Assembly (NCBI GenBank): GCA_015711955.1
Contig: JACVJK010000011.1
Location: 1-39,442, forward strand
Length of the DNA: 39,442 nucleotides
Source: Actinomycetota bacterium
Lineage (GTDB): Bacteria > Actinomycetota > Geothermincolia > Geothermincolales > RBG-13-55-18
Direction of reading: 5' to 3'
The position numbers were made by a program, and so were the translations under genes. The notes beneath the pieces were generated by a model, which did not search any database, was not told where the DNA came from, and was given only the letters and a program-made list of their open reading frames with translations. Below are positions 36,924 through 39,442 of the stretch, in pieces (the first letter of the stretch is position 1; each line of letters begins with the position of its first letter).

Positions 36924-39125
36924 ATGGAGGTGAGAGGGCCTTTGATCTGGCTCAGGGCTTTATTTTTGCTGCTTTCCTTCGCGCTTCCCGGATGGGGCCT
37001 CGTGTCCGCGCTCCGGCCCCGCCTGCGGCGGGAGGAGGTGCCCTTCGTTTTGATGGCCTCCGGGGCCGGCCTCAACGCCCTCTTGGCCATGGGGTTGGGT
37101 CTGGCGGGCATCTTTAGCCTTTGGAACCATCTTTTGGGGATGGGCTGCCTCTCTGCTCTTCTTTTGTGGGTGGGCAGGGGAAGGATCCGTTGGCCGCTGG
37201 AAGCGGGCGGGCAGGCATGGCTCATCTCCCTGATGGTGGTCCTCGTGGCCCTGGCGGCCTCCCTTCCCCCGGGTAGGACCGTCTTCGGCTGGTCGGACGT
37301 GGGGGTCTACCCCTGCATAGCCGCCTACCTCCAGCGGGAGGGATCCATCCATATGGAGGTGCCCACGGTATGCGAGGTGTCCTCGGAGAGGAGGGATCTG
37401 GTCTACAGCTTCCAGGGGACACGAGGCCGCCCTTTTCTCGCTTACGAGAACAAAGCCTATTTCATAACAGATTTTGAGAGAGGGAAGGTGGTGCCTCAGT
37501 TCTACTACCTCTGGCCTTCTTTCTTGGCCTTCTTCGCCGCCTTCCTTGGGAGGCAGAGCCTGTTCTTCGGGGTGACGGCGGCGGCGGTACTCTCTCTCTG
37601 GGGCTTCTTCCTGCTCTCACGCAGGATATTGGGGGAGAGGATGGGTCTTGCCGTCACGACGCTTCTGGCCTTAAACCCCCTTTTCGCCTATTTCTCCAAG
37701 TACACCACCTCGGAGATGATGAATTTCTTCCTGCTCATGGCGGCGGCGATGACCGCCTGCGCATATTTGGAGGTCACGGAAAGGAAAGGGAACCGAAAGG
37801 TTGGGGACGGGATACGAGAGGCCCTGCTCTCGGCCTTTTTCGTCCTCCTCTGCTTTCTGTGCCGGGTGGATTTCATCCTGTTCATCCCCCCTCTTCTTCT
37901 GTTCATGCTGGCACGGTGGGTAAGCGGGAAATTTTGCCGGGCGGACGCTGCCTATCTCTGCTGCTCTCTTGCGGCCTTGGGATTTTCCACTTTGGTGGGA
38001 TGGGGTTTTTCCCGTCCCTATGTCCACGAGCTCTGGCTGTCCTTTCGCGGTCACCTCTTAACCCTGGCGACCCCCTGGGGCCTTTTATCGGCCCTGGCGC
38101 TACTCGCGGCGGCTGTGGTGGCGAGAGCCCTCTTCAAGAGGTCCTCGAAAGGGCTTTCGCCCAGGGCTTTGAGGGCGCTGGGAAGATGGGTCCCCCTTCT
38201 CTTGTGGGCGTCGGCTGCGTCGATTTTCCTGTACCTTTACGCGGTGAGGCCCGAAAGGCCGTCCCCCGAGGCATGGTACGGGGTCATCAGCGCGGCTAGA
38301 GGCCCCAGTTACAAGAACCAGGCCTTCCTCAGGTGGGGATGGTATTTCTCGACCTTGGGACTCGTGTTGATCTACGCGGGCTTCGCCGCCTGGTTATCGC
38401 GGAGGCGCCCCGCAGGCTCCCTATTCTGCGGATTGGTGGGGCTCGCCTTCGTGCTCTTCTACTCCTACGACCTCCACTGCACTCCCATCCACATGCTCAC
38501 CATGCGGCGTTTGGTGCCGGCGGCTCTCCCCTTCTCGTTGTTGGCTCTGGGCATGGCATTGAAGGAATTGATGATATGGTCGTCCCGGATCTTCCGGGGA
38601 CTATCAAGACCTCGACTCCCGGGAAAGGTGACCGCGGGGGCGGTCATGTTCTACCTCATGCTCTATTCCTTCCACGCCGGACTTCCGGCGGTGGGCCTAT
38701 CGGAAGGAGGCAATCAGCTGGAACTGTGCCGGGAGGTGGCGGAAGAGACGGGAGCGGGTTCGGTGGTGCTTTTGGACTACCACCTGGGGGACTTATTCGG
38801 CCCGCCCCTGAGGTCCTTCTACGGGGTGGAGAACGCCTGGCTCATGGACAACTCGTTTATGGTCGAGGGCGATTTCCGCGGACTCCTTGAGGACCTTGGG
38901 TGGGAAGGGAGGGAGGTGTACCTCCTTTGGAGGCCTAACATGTCCGGGCCTATACCCCCGCAAGCGGTGGAGGTGCGGGTTGAAAGGGTGGGAAGTTGGC
39001 TTTCTCAAGAATTGATGGTGGAGAAGACCTTCGACAGGAGGCCCTCCCGAAGGACCCTTTACTCCTACACAGTGGAGCTTTATCGTCTGATTCCTGCCAC
39101 GGCGCCGAAAGGACGCCCCCAATGA
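36924..39125 (+). CDS. Polytopic membrane protein, GT-C/PMT-like glycosyltransferase candidate
   Basis: At least 10 hydrophobic segments; GWSDVGVYPCIAAYLQREGSI acidic loop after TM1-3 and ALNPLFAYFSKYTTSEMMNFFLLMAAA resemble GT39/83-type enzymes. Confidence 0.65.
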   Translation: MEVRGPLIWLRALFLLLSFALPGWGLVSALRPRLRREEVPFVLMASGAGLNALLAMGLGLAGIFSLWNHLLGMGCLSALLLWVGRGRIRWPLEAGGQAWLISLMVVLVALAASLPPGRTVFGWSDVGVYPCIAAYLQREGSIHMEVPTVCEVSSERRDLVYSFQGTRGRPFLAYENKAYFITDFERGKVVPQFYYLWPSFLAFFAAFLGRQSLFFGVTAAAVLSLWGFFLLSRRILGERMGLAVTTLLALNPLFAYFSKYTTSEMMNFFLLMAAAMTACAYLEVTERKGNRKVGDGIREALLSAFFVLLCFLCRVDFILFIPPLLLFMLARWVSGKFCRADAAYLCCSLAALGFSTLVGWGFSRPYVHELWLSFRGHLLTLATPWGLLSALALLAAAVVARALFKRSSKGLSPRALRALGRWVPLLLWASAASIFLYLYAVRPERPSPEAWYGVISAARGPSYKNQAFLRWGWYFSTLGLVLIYAGFAAWLSRRRPAGSLFCGLVGLAFVLFYSYDLHCTPIHMLTMRRLVPAALPFSLLALGMALKELMIWSSRIFRGLSRPRLPGKVTAGAVMFYLMLYSFHAGLPAVGLSEGGNQLELCREVAEETGAGSVVLLDYHLGDLFGPPLRSFYGVENAWLMDNSFMVEGDFRGLLEDLGWEGREVYLLWRPNMSGPIPPQAVEVRVERVGSWLSQELMVEKTFDRRPSRRTLYSYTVELYRLIPATAPKGRPQ

Positions 39126-39127
39126 GT

Positions 39128-39147
39128 TATTACCATATATTACCATC
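39128..39147. repeat. 10-bp tandem repeat
   Basis: TATTACCATA / TATTACCATC (9/10). Confidence 0.6.
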
Positions 39148-39155
39148 AAATTTAT

Positions 39156-39184
39156 TTGACTGTATTAAACTTTTGGTGTAAGGT
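39156..39184 (+). promoter_or_regulatory. Putative promoter TTGACT-N17-TAAGGT
   Basis: Strong -35, weak -10, in an AT-rich patch after the GT-C gene. Confidence 0.3.
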
Positions 39185-39422
39185 AATCGGTGACGAGTCT
39201 TCGACGGTCTCGAGCCTTGAGAGGGAGTGCCTCACCCTTGGTCTTCTTGACGGAAGCCCTGGAAAAGTCGCCATTGTTTTCGGACGATTCCTCTTAACCT
39301 GCTCGTGGACGGGAACGCAGGGTTCTGATGGGAGTTGCCAGGGACGAGGCAGGGAGAGATGAGTGCGGACCGGGTTTTCCTTTAACGATTTTGGCTTTCG
39401 ACGCGTGGAGGAGGTGACTTTC

Positions 39423-39442
39423 GTGGTAAAAGGCGTGAGTTT
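39423..39442 (+). CDS. 5' end of a CDS truncated by the window edge
   Basis: gaggaggtgactttc-GTG, open to the window end. Confidence 0.35.

Noticed and set aside
1-39442. CRISPR arrays, prophage or defence island
   Set aside because: No regularly spaced direct repeats, cas genes, integrase or phage structural genes seen

Overview
High-GC bacterial chromosomal window. The gene style suggests a deep-branching anaerobic actinobacterium, but this is inference only. I support about 30 protein-coding genes and one tRNA. In order: an MFS transporter; a lone class I fumarase beta-type subunit; an acetoacetate-decarboxylase-like gene, two adjacent acyl-CoA dehydrogenases and a methyltransferase; a tmk-holB-ricT housekeeping block; a four-subunit 2-oxoacid:ferredoxin oxidoreductase operon (gamma-delta-alpha-beta); tRNA-Thr(CGT); a secreted beta-protein locus; lgt; an MscL with an N-terminal zinc ribbon; a third acyl-CoA dehydrogenase; a response regulator; a D-2-hydroxyacid dehydrogenase; a TPP enzyme; YjbQ; a SAM hydrolase/chlorinase-fold protein; a DUF6485-like protein; a thiolase; a cobU-cobT-cobS-cbiB-cobD/cobC-cobQ cobalamin operon; and a GT-C-like membrane protein. 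The main second-look items are: a structured 300-nt leader before cobU; a promoter-leader-terminator arrangement before the ferredoxin oxidoreductase operon; a MITE-like element (9-bp TIR, 5-bp TSD) carrying an outward promoter; an acyl-CoA dehydrogenase paralogue that appears to lack the catalytic Glu next to an intact one; the zinc-ribbon-MscL fusion; and a WxL/DUF916-like surface protein locus. No CRISPR array, rRNA or intact transposase gene was recognised. All calls are from reading alone; no database search was run.
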